This document shows positions 62,795-64,000 of a stretch of DNA of 64,000 bases, one piece after another. How positions within the stretch are numbered: the first letter of the stretch is position 1; each line of letters opens with the position of its first letter. The notes under the pieces were generated by a model, which saw only the letters and a program-made list of their open reading frames with translations, had not been told where the DNA came from and ran no database searches. This DNA comes from Paludibacteraceae bacterium. GTDB lineage: Bacteria; Bacteroidota; Bacteroidia; Bacteroidales; Paludibacteraceae. The stretch lies in contig JAFSTO010000075.1 in the NCBI GenBank assembly GCA_017450435.1, positions 1 through 64,000 on the forward strand. Direction: 5' to 3'. The translations under genes were made by a program, and so were the position numbers.

Positions 62795-64000
62795 ATGTAT
62801 ATTCGAGGAAAGTTCTTTTTGTTTGGCAGTTTGTTCTGTGTGGCTGCCATGTTGTCGTGCAAACCTTCTTCTGAGGTGAGTGATGACACCACTGACGCCA
62901 AGTTGGCTGCCGCTTGTGACTATATACAAGGTTGCGGGGCAGGAACAATAGGTGGCAAGAACGGTACAGTGTATATTGTCACTACTCTTGCCGACTCCAT
63001 AGACGAGTCGGAAGACAAGCCTGTTGCGGGCACGCTGCGCTATGCTGTGGAGCAAGGCGAGGCGCGAGTGGTGTTGTTTAATGTGGCAGGAACTATATAC
63101 CTGAAGAAACCTCTTAACATCACACGTGGCAACATTACTATTGCCGGACAATCAGCCCCCGGAGACGGTATCTGTATCGCTGATTATCCTATTATCATCA
63201 AAGGGGTGGAAAATGTTATACTACGCTTCCTGAGAGTGAGAATGGGCGACCGCTCAAGAGAGGAGTATGACGCCTTGTCTGTGAATAACTGCAAGAACGT
63301 TGTCATTGACCATTGTTCGTTCTCATGGTCCACCGACGAGTGTGTCAGCTGCTACGGCAACGAGAACTTTACCATGCAGTATTGTTTTGTGACAGAGTCG
63401 CTCCGTAGTTCGGTGCATGGCAAGGGTACTCACGGCTATGGTGGTATATGGGGAGGAACGAATGCCACATTCCACCACAATCTTATTGCGCATCATGATA
63501 GCCGTAACCCTCGTTTCGACCATGACTACGTCAATCACACTCATCGAGGACCGGTTGATTTTGTCAATAATGTTGTGTATAACTGGGGCGGCAACTCTGC
63601 CTATGGCGGAGAGAGTGTCAATACTCCAAGACAAATCAATTTCACAGCCAATTACTTCAAGCCGGGTCCGGCAACGAATAGCAAGGTGAGTGCCCGTCTT
63701 GTCAATCCTTGGACGTCGTGCGACAATTGCACGCACACTTTGTCGGGTACGGTGGTGCCGCCGAGTCTGTATCTCGCCGACAATTATATGTTCGGGTCCC
63801 AAGAGGTGACGGCAGATAACCGTAAGGGTTCCACTACAACGCAGGGCTTGGTCAGCTCACCTTTCAGCATGTCGGTCGAACTGAAAGCCGAGACGGCAGA
63901 GCAGGCTTATGAGACTGTTCTTGCCAAGGCCGGCTGTTCGCTCAAGCGCGATGCAATAGATGAGCGCATCGTCGGTGAGGTGAGAAACGGCACAAGTACG
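62795..64000 (+). CDS. pectate lyase, polysaccharide lyase family 1-like lipoprotein (partial)
   Basis: 402 codons are present and the frame runs off the window. The ATG at 62795 gives a lipoprotein signal with lipobox MLSC (Cys22). The body is a right-handed parallel beta-helix of the PL1 type: CGAGTIGGKNGTVYIVTTL, GTLRYAVEQGE, FNVAGTIYLKKPLNI, NITIAGQSAPGDGICI, RFLRVRMGD. Asp172-His173 lie in VVIDHCSFSWSTDE, and NLIAHHDSRNPRF holds Arg240, a candidate catalytic or substrate-binding Arg. PL1 enzymes cut de-esterified pectin by beta-elimination with calcium. As a surface lipoprotein it would feed oligogalacturonides to the SusC/SusD pair just upstream. The exact PL1 subfamily cannot be assigned by eye. 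Confidence 0.9.
   Translation, partial: MYIRGKFFLFGSLFCVAAMLSCKPSSEVSDDTTDAKLAAACDYIQGCGAGTIGGKNGTVYIVTTLADSIDESEDKPVAGTLRYAVEQGEARVVLFNVAGTIYLKKPLNITRGNITIAGQSAPGDGICIADYPIIIKGVENVILRFLRVRMGDRSREEYDALSVNNCKNVVIDHCSFSWSTDECVSCYGNENFTMQYCFVTESLRSSVHGKGTHGYGGIWGGTNATFHHNLIAHHDSRNPRFDHDYVNHTHRGPVDFVNNVVYNWGGNSAYGGESVNTPRQINFTANYFKPGPATNSKVSARLVNPWTSCDNCTHTLSGTVVPPSLYLADNYMFGSQEVTADNRKGSTTTQGLVSSPFSMSVELKAETAEQAYETVLAKAGCSLKRDAIDERIVGEVRNGTST

Overview
The window comes from a Bacteroidota chromosome, most likely order Bacteroidales. Several independent signs agree. There are two SusC/SusD pairs. Surface lipoproteins have short Cys lipoboxes. At least eight very long secreted proteins end in type IX secretion (T9SS) sorting domains. 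Promoters have the Bacteroidetes form TTTG/TTG, about 20 bases, TAnnTTTG. Shine-Dalgarno sequences are weak or absent. Coding GC is near 50% in the lines I counted, except in the first 2.7 kb, which is much more AT-rich. No T9SS core gene, tRNA, rRNA, transposase, integrase or CRISPR array was found.

Region 1 (1-16906, + strand) looks like one long transcription unit. It begins with an AT-rich trio: the end of a coiled-coil-tailed protein, a small lipoprotein and a subtilisin-like T9SS protease, joined by 4-base overlaps. Five GC-richer genes follow with 12-32 base gaps: a secreted amidase-fold protein, a beta-propeller/Ig-like surface protein, SusC, SusD and a DUF5018/DUF4623-like lipoprotein. 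A strong terminator closes the unit. The five genes suggest a surface binding and uptake system linked to an extracellular N-acetylmuramoyl-alanine amidase fold.

Region 2 (16962-23135) holds rsmH (16S rRNA methyltransferase, away from any cell-division cluster), a 908-residue secreted PKD/InlB-repeat protein on the minus strand, and htpG (Hsp90) on the plus strand. A palindrome and a -24/-12-like element lie upstream of htpG. A palindromic repeat of the GTAGAGACG type occurs on both sides of htpG.

Region 3 (23136-54634, + strand) is a surface-protein island. It holds a 2725-residue and a 3737-residue protein, both built from alternating jelly-roll (MAM/choice-of-anchor-J-like) and fibronectin III modules. 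Between them lie two paralogous secreted proteins of about 1060 residues and three related outer-membrane barrels, one fused to an OmpA peptidoglycan-binding domain. A LolA-like carrier protein closes the region. The two giant genes share an upstream DNA element placed one helical turn differently relative to their promoters. The 3737-residue gene carries a G8 tract that could slip.

Region 4 (54815-64000) has topB (DNA topoisomerase III, minus strand). Divergent from it is a second SusC/SusD pair, followed by a lipoprotein pectate lyase (family PL1) that runs off the window. This is the start of a pectin-utilisation locus.
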